From Microbacterium laevaniformans (GTDB lineage Bacteria > Actinomycetota > Actinomycetes > Actinomycetales > Microbacteriaceae), in contig NZ_JAFBCE010000001.1 in the NCBI RefSeq assembly GCF_016907555.1, positions 2,418,001 through 2,482,000 on the forward strand: a stretch of 64,000 bases of DNA. Direction: 5' to 3'. A model generated the notes under the pieces. The model ran no database searches. It saw only the letters and a program-made list of their open reading frames with translations, and had not been told where the DNA came from. Both the position numbers and the translations under genes were made by a program. Positions 1 to 9,578 of this stretch are shown here, one piece after another; the stretch's first letter is position 1; every line of letters starts with the position of its first letter.

Positions 1-672
1 GCCCTGCAGACCGGCCTCATCCTCATCGCGCTGGCCGCGGGCTCGTTCGTGGCCAGCGGGTTCGCGGGCGCATCCAGCGGCAAGATCGGCGCCGCGCTCA
101 TCGTCCGCGCCGGCCTCGTCGCCGAGATCGTGGGCGTGGTCGCAGCGGGCCTGGTCGTCGGCTGGGATGCCGGGACGCAGTCGGCCTGGCTCTGGCTGCT
201 GCCCGCCCTGTTCTTCTACGGCTTCGGCGTGGGCCTCGCGACGGCGCAGCTGACGGGGGTCATCCTGCAGGACGTGCCGGTCGAGCTGTCAGGACAGGGG
301 TCGGGGACGCAGTCGACGGCCCGTCAGGTCGGATCTGCGCTGGGGATCGCGATCCTCGGAACCGTGCTGTTCACCGGCACCGCCGGCATCCTGTCGTCAT
401 CCCTCGACGATCGCGGACTGCCGGCGCAGGAGCGCGATCAGATCGTGTCGGCGGTGGTCGACAGCTCGGGCGGGGCCATCGCCGGCCTCGCTGCGAACCC
501 GGCGACCGCGCCGATCGCCGCCGACGCGAAGGCGGCGTTCTCCGACGCGACACGGCTGTCGGCGTTCACCGCCGGAGGCTTCCTCGTGGTGGGACTGCTC
601 GCGACGATTCCGCTGGGCCGCGAGCGGCGGCGCGACGAGACCGACGCGGCGCAGCCGTCCGTGCAGAGCTGA
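1..672 (+). CDS. MFS exporter, DHA2 (EmrB/QacA) type, C-terminal part
   Basis: The reading frame is open from base 1, so the start lies outside the window and only about 223 C-terminal residues are seen. They hold roughly five to six hydrophobic segments. Between them is a conserved stretch (ILQDVPVELSGQGSGTQSTA, then RQVGSALGIAILGT) that matches the late half of 14-TM drug:H+ antiporters of the EmrB/QacA family. The protein ends with a membrane segment and a charged tail (RERRRDETD). It would sit in the plasma membrane and export small molecules; the substrate cannot be told. A MarR gene begins 65 bases downstream, so it may belong to the same exporter-regulator locus. Confidence 0.85.
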   Translation, partial: ALQTGLILIALAAGSFVASGFAGASSGKIGAALIVRAGLVAEIVGVVAAGLVVGWDAGTQSAWLWLLPALFFYGFGVGLATAQLTGVILQDVPVELSGQGSGTQSTARQVGSALGIAILGTVLFTGTAGILSSSLDDRGLPAQERDQIVSAVVDSSGGAIAGLAANPATAPIAADAKAAFSDATRLSAFTAGGFLVVGLLATIPLGRERRRDETDAAQPSVQS

Positions 673-698
673 GGATCGGCGGCGACAGCCGCATCCCC

Positions 699-734
699 GA
701 TACTTAGCATGACTAATGAGCTATGCTAAGTATC
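699..734. promoter_or_regulatory. Perfect inverted repeat, probable MarR operator
   Basis: Arms GATACTTAGCAT (699-710) and ATGCTAAGTATC (723-734) are perfect 12-base complements separated by 12 bases. The right arm lies immediately upstream of the MarR start at 738 and contains the alternative ATG at 723. The size and position fit an autoregulatory operator for the MarR-MFS pair. A TATGCT (722-727) inside it could be the -10 box. Confidence 0.75.
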
Positions 735-737
735 AGC

Positions 738-1187
738 ATGAGCCCCGAGACGCCCGCCCCCGCCGCACCCGACCTCTCCACACCCGCCGCCGAACTGCGC
801 ATGGCGACCTTCCGTCTGGCGCGACGACTTCGCTCCCAGCGGGCGGTCGACACCATGAGCGACGCGCAGTTCGCCGTGCTGGCCGCTCTGTCGGTGCACG
901 GGCAGCACACCCTCGGCGAACTCGCCGACCGGGAGCGCGTGTCGGCGCCGTCGATGAACCGCACGGTGAACGGCCTGGAGGAATCGGGCTACCTCACGCG
1001 CACGACCGACGCCGACGACCGCCGCAAGGTCAACATCGCGCTCACCGACGCGGGTCGCGCGGTCGTGGAGGAGACCGTCCGGCGCCGCGACTCGTGGCTC
1101 GAAGACGCCCTGGCCGCATTGACGGCGTCGCAGCGCGAGCTGCTGCGCTCCGCCGCCGAGCTGATGCGGGAGGTGGCCGCCCGATGA
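738..1187 (+). CDS. MarR family transcriptional regulator
   Basis: 149-residue cytoplasmic winged-helix repressor. The HTH is visible around LGELADRERVSAPSMNRTV, followed by the wing with the MarR-typical DRR signature (DADDRRKVNIALT). I chose the ATG at 738 rather than the in-frame ATG at 723 because 723 lies inside the right arm of the operator-like repeat. Its stop overlaps the ATG of the following MFS gene (ATGA at 1184-1187), so the two are translationally coupled. It most likely represses this exporter pair and responds to a small lipophilic ligand; the ligand is unknown. Confidence 0.88.
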   Translation: MSPETPAPAAPDLSTPAAELRMATFRLARRLRSQRAVDTMSDAQFAVLAALSVHGQHTLGELADRERVSAPSMNRTVNGLEESGYLTRTTDADDRRKVNIALTDAGRAVVEETVRRRDSWLEDALAALTASQRELLRSAAELMREVAAR

Positions 1188-2536
1188 GTTCGCCCACCCG
1201 CGCGTCGAATGCGATGTTCCGCTCTTTCTCGGTCTTCAACTACCGCGTCTGGTTCATCGGCGCACTGGTCTCCAACATCGGCGCCTGGATGCAGGCCACG
1301 GCTCTCAGCTGGGTCGTGCTCACGCAGCTCACGCACAACGACGCGGGGGCGATGGGCGTGACGATGGCGTTGCAGTTCGCGCCTCCCCTGCTGCTGGTGA
1401 GCGTGACGGGCTGGGTCGCCGACCGCTTCGAACGGCGACGGCTGCTGATGGTGACGCAGAGCTCGCTTCTCGTGCTCGGGGCGACCATCGGCATCCTGAT
1501 CCTCAGCGGCGTCATGACGCTTCCCCTCATGTACGTCTTCGCCTTCGCGCTGGGTCTCGTGGCGGCGTTCGACAACCCGACGCGCCAGGCGTTCGTGTCC
1601 GATCTCGTCGACCGCGAGAACGCCTCGAACGCGGTGGCACTGAACGCGGCATCCTTCAACGGCGCCCGGATGATCGGGCCCGCCGCCGCCGGCGTCGTGA
1701 TCGTCGCGGTCGGCACCGGCTGGGTGTTCCTGATCAACGCGGTGACGTTCCTCGCGATGATCGTGGCTCTGCGGCTGATCCGCTCCGAGGAACTCGTGCC
1801 GCGCATCACGGCGCCCGGGGCATCGCGTCTGGCCGACGGCTTCCGCTACGTCGGCAGCCGCCCCGACCTCATGGTGACGTTCGTGATGGTGTTCCTGCTC
1901 GGCGCGTTCGGCATGAACTTCCCGATCTTCGCCTCGACGATGGCCCTGGAGTTCGGACGGGATGCCGACGGCTACGGGCTGCTGAGCTCGATCCTGGCCA
2001 TCGGCTCACTCGCCGGGGCCCTGTTGGCCGCCCGGCGGGATCGTGCGCGGATGCGTCTCGTGATCGTGGGCACCGGCATGTTCGCGGTCGCGGGAACGGT
2101 CTCGGCGTTCATGCCGGACTACTGGCTGTACGCCATCACGCTGATGTTCACCGGGTTCTCGGTCGTCACGACGCTCACGACGGCGAACGGCTACGTGCAG
2201 ACGACGACCGATCCGGCGCTCCGCGGGCGCGTGCTCGCCCTGTACATGGCGATCCTCATGGGCGGAACGCCGATCGGCGCGCCCATCGTGGGCTGGGTGG
2301 CCGCGGAGTACGGGGCGCGTGCCGCCATCCTGCTGGGGGCCGCGGCGGCATTCGTCGCCTTCGCCGGCGGCTTCGGATGGCTGCTGTGGTCGGGGCGCCT
2401 GCACCGTCACGAGTCGCGCCGCTTCGCCCTCTCGCTGGACGAGACCCGGCCCCTGTCGATCGTGACCCCGGAGGAGTTCAGCGACGAGGTGGCGGGAACG
2501 ACGCCGATCTCGCTGCCCGATCCGACACGGCGGTAG
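1184..2536 (+). CDS. MFS transporter (EntS/DHA3-like exporter)
   Basis: 450-residue integral membrane protein with about 12 hydrophobic segments. It begins with the EntS-like N-terminus FRSFSVFNYRVWFIGALVSN and has a loop motif (GWVADRFERRRLL) corresponding to the MFS motif-A region. The C-terminal tail of about 45 residues is polar. Start ATG overlaps the MarR stop; a GGGAGG lies about ten bases upstream within the MarR coding sequence. Likely a proton-driven exporter controlled by the upstream MarR protein; substrate not predictable. Confidence 0.88.
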   Translation: MSSPTRASNAMFRSFSVFNYRVWFIGALVSNIGAWMQATALSWVVLTQLTHNDAGAMGVTMALQFAPPLLLVSVTGWVADRFERRRLLMVTQSSLLVLGATIGILILSGVMTLPLMYVFAFALGLVAAFDNPTRQAFVSDLVDRENASNAVALNAASFNGARMIGPAAAGVVIVAVGTGWVFLINAVTFLAMIVALRLIRSEELVPRITAPGASRLADGFRYVGSRPDLMVTFVMVFLLGAFGMNFPIFASTMALEFGRDADGYGLLSSILAIGSLAGALLAARRDRARMRLVIVGTGMFAVAGTVSAFMPDYWLYAITLMFTGFSVVTTLTTANGYVQTTTDPALRGRVLALYMAILMGGTPIGAPIVGWVAAEYGARAAILLGAAAAFVAFAGGFGWLLWSGRLHRHESRRFALSLDETRPLSIVTPEEFSDEVAGTTPISLPDPTRR

Positions 2537-2615
2537 CACCACCACGAATCGGCCTCTGCCGCCACCCATCATGCATCGCACCCCGTCGCGGATCACGACG
2601 TGTGCGAAATGTCCA

Positions 2616-2644
2616 TTGCAGTATTCGAATCTTTGTTCTATTAT
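2616..2644 (+). promoter_or_regulatory. Sigma-70-like promoter for the HNH gene
   Basis: TTGCAG (2616-2621) and TATTAT (2639-2644) are separated by 17 bases in an unusually AT-rich patch of this GC-rich sequence. The small palindrome ATTCGAAT (2623-2630) lies in the spacer and could be an operator. The downstream gene starts at 2719. Confidence 0.5.
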
Positions 2645-2718
2645 CGAAGGAGAGAAGCCCCGCGTATCCCCCCGATCCTGATGCGGGTTCTGCGCTCCGG
2701 CCTGTCCGGAGCGAGGGG

Positions 2719-4158
<1,440 letters not shown>

Positions 4159-4344
4159 GCGAGGTGGGCACAGGTCAGCGAGCAGTCGACGCTCCTGCGA
4201 CGACCCGCACCACGGCGAGCGCACACGCGTCGTGGGTCAGACGCGACGGGCCCGCGAGCGACTCCGACACGACGTCGTCCCAGGGTGCACCCGGAGTGCA
4301 CGCTGCTCGGGCCGACGTCCAGCCGTCGCGGAAGGGACCCCGCT

Positions 4345-4594
4345 TCACGACGTGGCAGCCGGGCCGGAACCCTCGCCGCTCGCGAGGGATTCGGCGGCGC
4401 GCGCGTCGAGCAGCTGCTCGAGCGCGTCGAGGTCGTACCCCCGCACGTAGCCGCGGAAGAACTCTGCCAGGGCGTCGGCCGGCAACGTCCTGATCCAGGC
4501 ACGCGCGGCGGGCGTGATCGACGGAGAGCTCGAACAGCGGCGAGACCTCGTCGCGCGCACGCAGGAGCTGCGCCGGTACGAGCCGCGGGCGTGA
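4345..4594 (-). pseudogene. Unidentified gene remnant, probably frameshifted
   Basis: Reading leftwards from the beta-galactosidase stop, one minus frame gives RLVPAQLLRARDEVSPLFEL. After a one-base shift near 4530 a second frame continues as ITPAARAWIRTLPADALAEF and runs to a TGA at 4345. Both pieces have the high GC at codon third positions and amino-acid balance of real coding sequence, and neither has a start codon or ribosome binding site. It looks like the tail of a degraded gene. I do not recognise the family. A plus-strand reading ending at 4594 shares the wobble position for part of the stretch and cannot be fully excluded. Bases 4159-4344 show nothing I can name. Confidence 0.3.
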
Positions 4595-5362
4595 TCAGTG
4601 CAGCGACGCGTCGGCGTCGGTGTGCAGCCACTCGGTGAACACGACCTCGAGGCCGGCGCGCGTCGGCGCACACACCATCGGTCCCGCCTGCGCGTCGAGA
4701 TCGCCGCGGAACGGCGCGACCCGCACCAGACGCAACGGCTCGCCGTCGACGCCGGCGCGCACCGTGAGGGCATCCTCGCCACGGCTCACGCGCACGCGCA
4801 ACGGCCGCCCGGCCCACTCCGGCACGCCGCGCGGGGCGACGCGCAGACCGTCTCCGGCATCGACGACGACCTCCTCGTCGGTGCGGTTGACGAGGAACAC
4901 GTGCCGGGTCGCCTCGTCCCCGCGGACGATGACCTCGAGCCGGCCTCCCGCCGCGAGCGGGTCGGCTGCGAGCGCGTCGATCTCACCGGCGAGACGCTCG
5001 AGCAGAGCCCGGGTGCCCTCCCGACCGAGGTCGGCGGACACGTAGGTCGCCGACCCGGTGCCGACGCGGCGGTGGGTGACGGCCGGCATCCCCGCGAGCT
5101 CGCCCGCCGCGTAGGTGTCCAGCACCTCGACGTCGGCGCCGACGCGGGCGATCCGCTCGCTCCAGTGTGCCGCGCGGGCGCCGGAGGCGAGCAGGGCCGA
5201 TTCTTCGGGCAGAAGCGGCACGAACTCTTCCACCGTCACGCCGAGGACGTCGCGAAGGGCACCCGGGTAGCCCCCGAGCCACACCCGGTCGTGCTCGTCG
5301 ACGATGCCGGAGAAGTACGTCGTCACGAGATGACGACCGCTGCGGACGACGTCCTCCAGCCG
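4595..5362 (-). pseudogene. GH42 beta-galactosidase, C-terminal fragment
   Basis: About 255 residues remain of an enzyme normally near 680. The fragment opens with the conserved stretch HLVTTYFSGIVDEHDRVWLG and then YPGALRDVLGVTVEEFVPLL, typical of the trimerisation domain of glycoside hydrolase family 42. It runs through the C-terminal beta-sandwich (GRPLRVRVSRGEDALTVRAG) to a TGA at 4595. The whole TIM barrel with the catalytic glutamates is gone, so it cannot hydrolyse beta-galactosides. The break coincides with the point where a divergently oriented TetR gene also loses its 5' half, so a single deletion probably removed both promoters and starts. No internal frameshift is seen in the remaining part. 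Confidence 0.8.
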
Positions 5363-5686
5363 GGCATCGTCGAACGCAATCTCGACCGTCGCGAGTTGGT
5401 GCGCATGTTCTCCATCGTCTCGGCGGAGGCCACCTACCCCGGACACGAGGCACACGACTGGCTGCGCCAGCGGTACGCGCGCGTCATCGCCGACTACGCC
5501 GGCGCGATCGCCGCCGATCGCGCCGCCGGAAGGATCAACCCGCCCGTCGGCGACGACACCGCTCTGGCCGCCCTGGTCATCACGGGGTGGGAGGGCGTTC
5601 AGATCCGCTGGCTCGCCGATGATTCGGACCCCGTAGCGGCCATGTCCCTGCTTCTGTCGAGTGCACTGCGACCACGGGCGGCATAA
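5363..5686 (+). pseudogene. TetR family regulator, C-terminal fragment
   Basis: About 107 residues, from GIVERNLDRRELVRMFSIVS through EAHDWLRQRYARVIADYAGA to a TAA at 5684-5686. This matches the ligand-binding half of TetR regulators of the TetR_C_6 kind. The N-terminal helix-turn-helix is absent and no start codon with a ribosome binding site lies at the break. It faces away from the beta-galactosidase remnant, the usual arrangement of a sugar-gene regulator and its target. DNA binding must be lost. Confidence 0.7.
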
Positions 5687-5731
5687 TGGGTTTGTGCCTT
5701 CCGGCACGCCGAAGCCGAGAATCGAGGCCCC

Positions 5732-6088
5732 ATGCCCTATCGCAACCAGGAAACGGTCGCGTCATGGGTGCGCGATTACCTCGAGGACCGCAACGTGGAC
5801 GCTTCCTCCGTGTCGGTTCTCGAGAAGGACTTCACCCCGGGACCGGACTCCGGCCTCGTCGTCGTCGCCTTGAGCAACGCGTCCACGGTCACCTACATCC
5901 AGCCGGTCATCGCCGACGGCCACCCGCGGTGGATGGTGACGTTCGAGCCCCGGACCGAGGGTTTCGACCTCGACGCCGCGGGCGTGGCCCGCCTGTCGGC
6001 CGATCTCTCCACCCTCGCCGACCTGTGCGGTTATCTGCAGGAACGCACCGAGCAGGCCATCGCCGAGGCAACCGCCGCCGGAGTCTGA
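5732..6088 (+). CDS. Conserved hypothetical protein, 118 aa
   Basis: Small soluble acidic protein with no signal peptide or membrane segment. Pattern: helix (ETVASWVRDYLEDRNVDASS), a beta-rich middle (GLVVVALSNASTVTYIQPVI), then two helices (LSADLSTLADLCGYLQERTE). Start ATG 5732 has GAGG about six bases upstream. I recognise no catalytic motif and no named family. It stands alone between a decayed patch and an oppositely oriented gene pair, so context says little about function. Confidence 0.7.
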   Translation: MPYRNQETVASWVRDYLEDRNVDASSVSVLEKDFTPGPDSGLVVVALSNASTVTYIQPVIADGHPRWMVTFEPRTEGFDLDAAGVARLSADLSTLADLCGYLQERTEQAIAEATAAGV

Positions 6089-6108
6089 GCCGCACCGCGC
6101 GGTGCGAT

Positions 6109-6450
6109 CTAGACCAGAGGCGTCGTGAACACGGCGGTCGCCAGCGCGCCGAGCGCGACGATTCCGCTCACCGTCGCCGCCGCCTGCCACAGCGCTTGCG
6201 CGCGCGTCGACCGCGACTCGACACCGGGTTCGGGCCGCGCGGCATGAGCGCCGAACACCGCGCGCTGAGCGTCGACCAGGGTCATGTAACGGCCGACGGG
6301 GGTCGAGCGCGAGTCGAAGCCGACGAAGTGTCCGTCGGGCGTGCCCTCCACGCAGCCCACGTAGTCACCGGCGCGTGAGGCGACGAAGAAGTCCTCACTG
6401 ACACGGGCCCAGGTCACGCGCCCCGCGGACGCCGGAGCGATGATGCTCAT
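6109..6450 (-). CDS. Small hypothetical protein with a C-terminal membrane segment
   Basis: 113 residues. The N-terminal 75 residues are polar and read as a small beta domain (WARVSEDFFVASRAGDYVGC, then GHFVGFDSRSTPVGRYMTLV). A single hydrophobic C-terminal stretch (SGIVALGALATAVFTTPLV) would anchor it with the N-terminus in the cytoplasm or at the membrane face. Its ATG overlaps the stop of the DUF7882 gene (ATGA at 6447-6450), so the two are translationally coupled and probably work together. Family not recognised. Confidence 0.7.
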   Translation of the reverse strand: MSIIAPASAGRVTWARVSEDFFVASRAGDYVGCVEGTPDGHFVGFDSRSTPVGRYMTLVDAQRAVFGAHAARPEPGVESRSTRAQALWQAAATVSGIVALGALATAVFTTPLV

Positions 6451-6773
6451 GCGACGGCCGCCAGCTCCGCGCGCGACGGCGCGGTGGTCAGCGCACGCTC
6501 CATCACCACTCCAGCCGCCGAAGCCGCCGCCTGGGCGATCTCGTTCACCCGCGCGGGGTCGAGGCGGATGGGCTCCGCGTCGTCGAACTCGAAGCGCAGC
6601 GGAATCGCGCTGTGCACCCACAGGGCCGTCCGACCGACGGCGGGCGACGAGAACGTGAGGCTGAAGCCCTCCGACCGGCGGAGCTTGGTCATCGCGACCA
6701 TCCGAAGGTGAGCGAGGTCGACGTCGTCGATCTCGATCGCGTCGGAGCTGTTGCCGTAGTACATGCGTCCCAT
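6447..6773 (-). CDS. DUF7882 family protein
   Basis: 108 residues beginning MGRMYYGNSSDAIEIDDVDL, with the family pattern of short beta strands, an LRMVAMTKLRRSEGF helix and GRTALWVHSAIPLRFEF. This small domain is widespread in Microbacteriaceae. In databases it is often mislabelled ATP-dependent DNA ligase, but no nucleotidyltransferase motif (KxDG) is present and it is far too short for a ligase. Function unknown. It is the first gene of a two-gene unit with the membrane-anchored protein at 6109-6450 and is divergent from a MarR gene across an AT-rich 150-base region. Confidence 0.8.
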   Translation of the reverse strand: MGRMYYGNSSDAIEIDDVDLAHLRMVAMTKLRRSEGFSLTFSSPAVGRTALWVHSAIPLRFEFDDAEPIRLDPARVNEIAQAAASAAGVVMERALTTAPSRAELAAVA

Positions 6774-6922
6774 CGTGACTCCCTCGGTGTGGTGCGTTGC
6801 GCCCGGTCGGTTACGAGAAAGGTTATTCTGTTAATAAGTAGTTAGTCAAACGAGATAATTCATGAGCTATATTGGAGGCACCGTAGCTTTTCGGTGATGA
6901 CTTCTTCTGGGAGGCGAGCGAG
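6774..6922. promoter_or_regulatory. AT-rich divergent promoter region
   Basis: On the minus strand TTGACT (complement of 6844-6849) is followed about 16 bases later by AATAAC (complement of 6822-6827), a plausible promoter for the DUF7882 pair. On the plus strand TATATT (6868-6873) could be the -10 of the MarR gene. No clean long palindrome is visible, so the operator is uncertain. Confidence 0.4.
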
Positions 6923-7411
6923 GTGACGACCGCACACACGCCCGACGCAACCCCCGTCCTGGATGCTCTGGCACGCTTCAGAGCGGCCGACGCACAGATG
7001 CATCAGCGCGTGCGCACCCATGCCGCCCTCGGCGAGAACGAGCTGCGCATCCTTCAGTACGTTCTGGCCTGCGATCGCGCGGGCACCGACGTCAAGCCGA
7101 GCGAGATCTCGCGCCACCTCGGCATCAGCTCCGCGTCGACGACGGCCCTGCTCGACCGACTGGAGCGCCTCGGGAGTGTTCAGCGCGTGAGCCATCCCAC
7201 CGATCGGCGCAGCATCCTCATCGCTCCGACCGCGCGCGCGGCAGCCGAGGTTGCAACCCTGGTCGACGCTTTCGAGAACCGCGTGGCGACAACAATCGAC
7301 CACCTGTCCGAGGAGGGGCGAGCCGCCGTGATCGCCTTCCTGGATGCCGCGACCGACGCCGCCGACGAGATCGCCGACCCCACGATCGCTCGCGACTACG
7401 CGTCGATGTGA
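6923..7411 (+). CDS. MarR family transcriptional regulator
   Basis: 162 residues. Winged-helix core ENELRILQYVLACDRAG, then PSEISRHLGISSASTTALLD, and the wing HPTDRRSILIAP. GTG start at 6923 with GGGAGG about eight bases upstream. It is clearly paralogous to the convergent gene at 7396-7887 and shares the identical 12-mer SASTTALLDRLE in the recognition helix region. The two coding sequences overlap tail to tail by 16 bases. It may control itself and the divergent DUF7882 pair; ligand unknown. Confidence 0.85.
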   Translation: MTTAHTPDATPVLDALARFRAADAQMHQRVRTHAALGENELRILQYVLACDRAGTDVKPSEISRHLGISSASTTALLDRLERLGSVQRVSHPTDRRSILIAPTARAAAEVATLVDAFENRVATTIDHLSEEGRAAVIAFLDAATDAADEIADPTIARDYASM

Positions 7412-7887
7412 TCGACCGCGACGCGCATCGCGTCGAGGAAGCGGATGACCGTGTCCCGCTGGTCCTGATCCATTTCGCGAACGACCGCCATCATGCGCTC
7501 GTGCATCGCTGAGAGCGTCTGACGCACCTCGTCATCGGACTTCTCGCTGGAGCGGATGAGCACGCTGCGGCGATCGCCGGGGTTGGGGGTCCGCGTGATG
7601 TGGCCCGACTTCTCGAGCCGGTCCAGCAGTGCGGTCGTGGACGCGGAAGTGATCCCGAGATAGCGGCTCAGGGCGACGGGCGTCACATCCTCGTGGCGCA
7701 AGCGTGCGCGCGCGAGGAAGCGGAGCACGAGAAGCTCGTTCTCTCCCATGTCCATCGACTGCTGGGTCCTTCGCCGCATCGCCACCTCGGCGGCCCGGTA
7801 GGAGCGCATGGCTTCCATGACCGACGTAGAGCGCGCATCTTCGTCCACGTACCAGTAGGACGGCGGCTGCTCGGCGGGCATGCTCAT
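7396..7887 (-). CDS. MarR family transcriptional regulator, paralogue of the previous gene
   Basis: 163 residues from the ATG at 7887; in-frame ATGs at 7905 and 7881 are alternatives, and none has a good ribosome binding site. Core: ENELLVLRFLARARLRHEDV, LSRYLGITSASTTALLDRLE, wing NPGDRRSVLIRS. A CACAAT box six bases before ATG 7887 would give a leaderless transcript. It is divergent from the acyl-CoA carboxylase operon (starting 8006), so it is a candidate regulator of that operon. Confidence 0.8.
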   Translation of the reverse strand: MSMPAEQPPSYWYVDEDARSTSVMEAMRSYRAAEVAMRRRTQQSMDMGENELLVLRFLARARLRHEDVTPVALSRYLGITSASTTALLDRLEKSGHITRTPNPGDRRSVLIRSSEKSDDEVRQTLSAMHERMMAVVREMDQDQRDTVIRFLDAMRVAVDHIDA

Positions 7888-7973
7888 CGCAACATTGTGC
7901 CGCACCAGCGCGGGGGCCCCAGATCAGTGACGACGGTGGACATTCCCCGCCGCAGGCGCTATGTTTCTGATCG

Positions 7974-7991
7974 GGTTACTGATTGATAACC
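7974..7991. promoter_or_regulatory. Inverted repeat upstream of the carboxylase operon
   Basis: GGTTA (7974-7978) and TAACC (7987-7991) flank an 8-base spacer, ending six bases before the GAGG ribosome binding site of the beta-subunit gene. The 18-base symmetry and position fit an operator. The binding protein could be the divergent MarR (7396-7887) or the TetR at the far end of the operon (12056-12646). Confidence 0.45.
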
Positions 7992-8005
7992 GAAATGAGG
8001 ATGCC

Positions 8006-9574
8006 GTGTCGACGAAGGCGACGGACGGGTACCGCGAGCTCGTGGCGACGCTGCGCGCCGTGCGCGAGAGAGCCGCGCGGGGCGGCCCCGACAGCGCGCG
8101 CCAGCGGCACACCTCCCGCGGCAAACTCCTGGCTCGCGACAGGATCGACCTGCTGCTGGATCGCGGAAGCCCGTTCCTCGAACTCGCTCCCCTCGCCGCG
8201 CACGGTCTCTACGGCGGCGACGCTCCCGCCGCCGGCGTCATCGCCGGCATCGGCCTCGTCCACGGGCGGCACGTGATGGTCGCCGCCAACGACGCCACCG
8301 TCAAAGGCGGCACGTACTATCCGATGACGGTGAAGAAGCACCTGCGCGCACAGGAGGTCGCGGCCGAGAATCGCCTCCCGTGCATCTACCTCGTCGACTC
8401 CGGCGGCGCGTTCCTGCCCCTCCAGGACGAGGTGTTCCCCGATCGCGAGCACTTCGGTCGCATCTTCTACAACCAGGCGCGGATGTCACGCGACGGCATC
8501 GCGCAGATCTCCGCGGTGATGGGCTCCTCGACCGCCGGCGGCGCCTACGTCCCGGCGATGAGCGACGAGACCGTGATCGTGCGCGACCAGGGCACGATCT
8601 TCCTCGGCGGTCCGCCTCTGGTCAAGGCCGCGACCGGCGAGGTCGTCACGGCGGAGGAACTCGGGGGCGGGGTGACGCACTCGCGCATCTCGGGCGTCAC
8701 CGATCATCTCGCCGAGAACGATCATCACGCCCTTCAGATCGTTCGCGACATCGTCGCCACCTTGCCGCGCTGCGCCGCGCTGCCGTACGATCTCGGCCCG
8801 GCCGATCCGCCCGCGCACGACGCCGACACCCTCTACGACGTCGTCCCGGTCGAGCTGACCACTCCCTACAACGCGCGCGAGATCATCACACGACTCGTCG
8901 ACGACAGCCGGTTCGCGGAGTTCAAGCAGGAGTACGGCGAGACCCTCGTCACCGGCTTCGCACACATCCACGGCCACCCCGTCGGCATCGTCGCCAACAA
9001 CGGCGTCCTGTTCGCCGAGTCGGCGATGAAGGGGGCGCACTTCATCGAACTGTGCGACCAACGCGGCATCCCGCTGCTGTTCCTCCAGAACATCACCGGT
9101 TTCATGGTGGGGCGCGAATACGAGCACGGCGGCATCGCCAAGCACGGCGCGAAGATGGTCAACGCCGTCGCCTGCACCCGCGTGCCCAAGCTCACGGTCG
9201 TCGTGGGCGGGTCGTTCGGTGCCGGGACCTACTCCATGTGCGGTCGCGCCTACTCCCCGCGCTTCCTCTGGTTGTGGCCGGGAGCACGGGTGTCGGTCAT
9301 GGGCGGCGCACAGGCGGCATCCGTGCTCTCGACCGTGCGGGGCGAGCAGCTCAGCGCCGCCGGAACCGCCTGGACCGAGGAGGAGAAGGCGGCGTTCGAA
9401 GCGCCCATCCGCGACCAGTACGAACGCCAGGGCAGCCCCTACTACTCCACCGCGCGGCTCTGGGACGACGGCGTGATCGAGCCCGCGCAGACCCGCGACG
9501 TGCTCGGACTCGCCCTCGACGTCGTCTCCCGTGTCCCGATGACCGATGCCGGCTACGGCGTCTTCCGGATGTGA
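8006..9574 (+). CDS. accD1: Acyl-CoA carboxylase beta subunit, methylcrotonyl-CoA carboxylase type
   Basis: 522-residue carboxyltransferase subunit, which moves CO2 from biotin to an acyl-CoA. The sequence follows MCC beta subunits closely: [50 protein letters not shown] and the second-half glycine-rich stretch [23 protein letters not shown] is the leucine-degradation step from 3-methylcrotonyl-CoA to 3-methylglutaconyl-CoA. GTG start at 8006 is chosen for the GAGG five bases upstream; the in-frame ATG at 7961 lies before the operator-like repeat and lacks a binding site. First gene of an operon with the biotin carboxylase four bases downstream. Substrate could also be another branched or terpenoid enoyl-CoA. 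Confidence 0.9.
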   Translation: MSTKATDGYRELVATLRAVRERAARGGPDSARQRHTSRGKLLARDRIDLLLDRGSPFLELAPLAAHGLYGGDAPAAGVIAGIGLVHGRHVMVAANDATVKGGTYYPMTVKKHLRAQEVAAENRLPCIYLVDSGGAFLPLQDEVFPDREHFGRIFYNQARMSRDGIAQISAVMGSSTAGGAYVPAMSDETVIVRDQGTIFLGGPPLVKAATGEVVTAEELGGGVTHSRISGVTDHLAENDHHALQIVRDIVATLPRCAALPYDLGPADPPAHDADTLYDVVPVELTTPYNAREIITRLVDDSRFAEFKQEYGETLVTGFAHIHGHPVGIVANNGVLFAESAMKGAHFIELCDQRGIPLLFLQNITGFMVGREYEHGGIAKHGAKMVNAVACTRVPKLTVVVGGSFGAGTYSMCGRAYSPRFLWLWPGARVSVMGGAQAASVLSTVRGEQLSAAGTAWTEEEKAAFEAPIRDQYERQGSPYYSTARLWDDGVIEPAQTRDVLGLALDVVSRVPMTDAGYGVFRM

Positions 9575-9578
9575 TCGC

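Noticed and set aside
4451..4594. Plus-strand regulator-like tail (ending RTQELRRYEPRA) as a real gene end
   Set aside because: Its upstream extension is broken and low in structure. The minus-strand reading sharing the same wobble positions looks more protein-like, though this is not certain.
6447..6773. ATP-dependent DNA ligase, the common database label for this family
   Set aside because: 108 residues, no KxDG or other nucleotidyltransferase motif; DUF7882 is the supported name.
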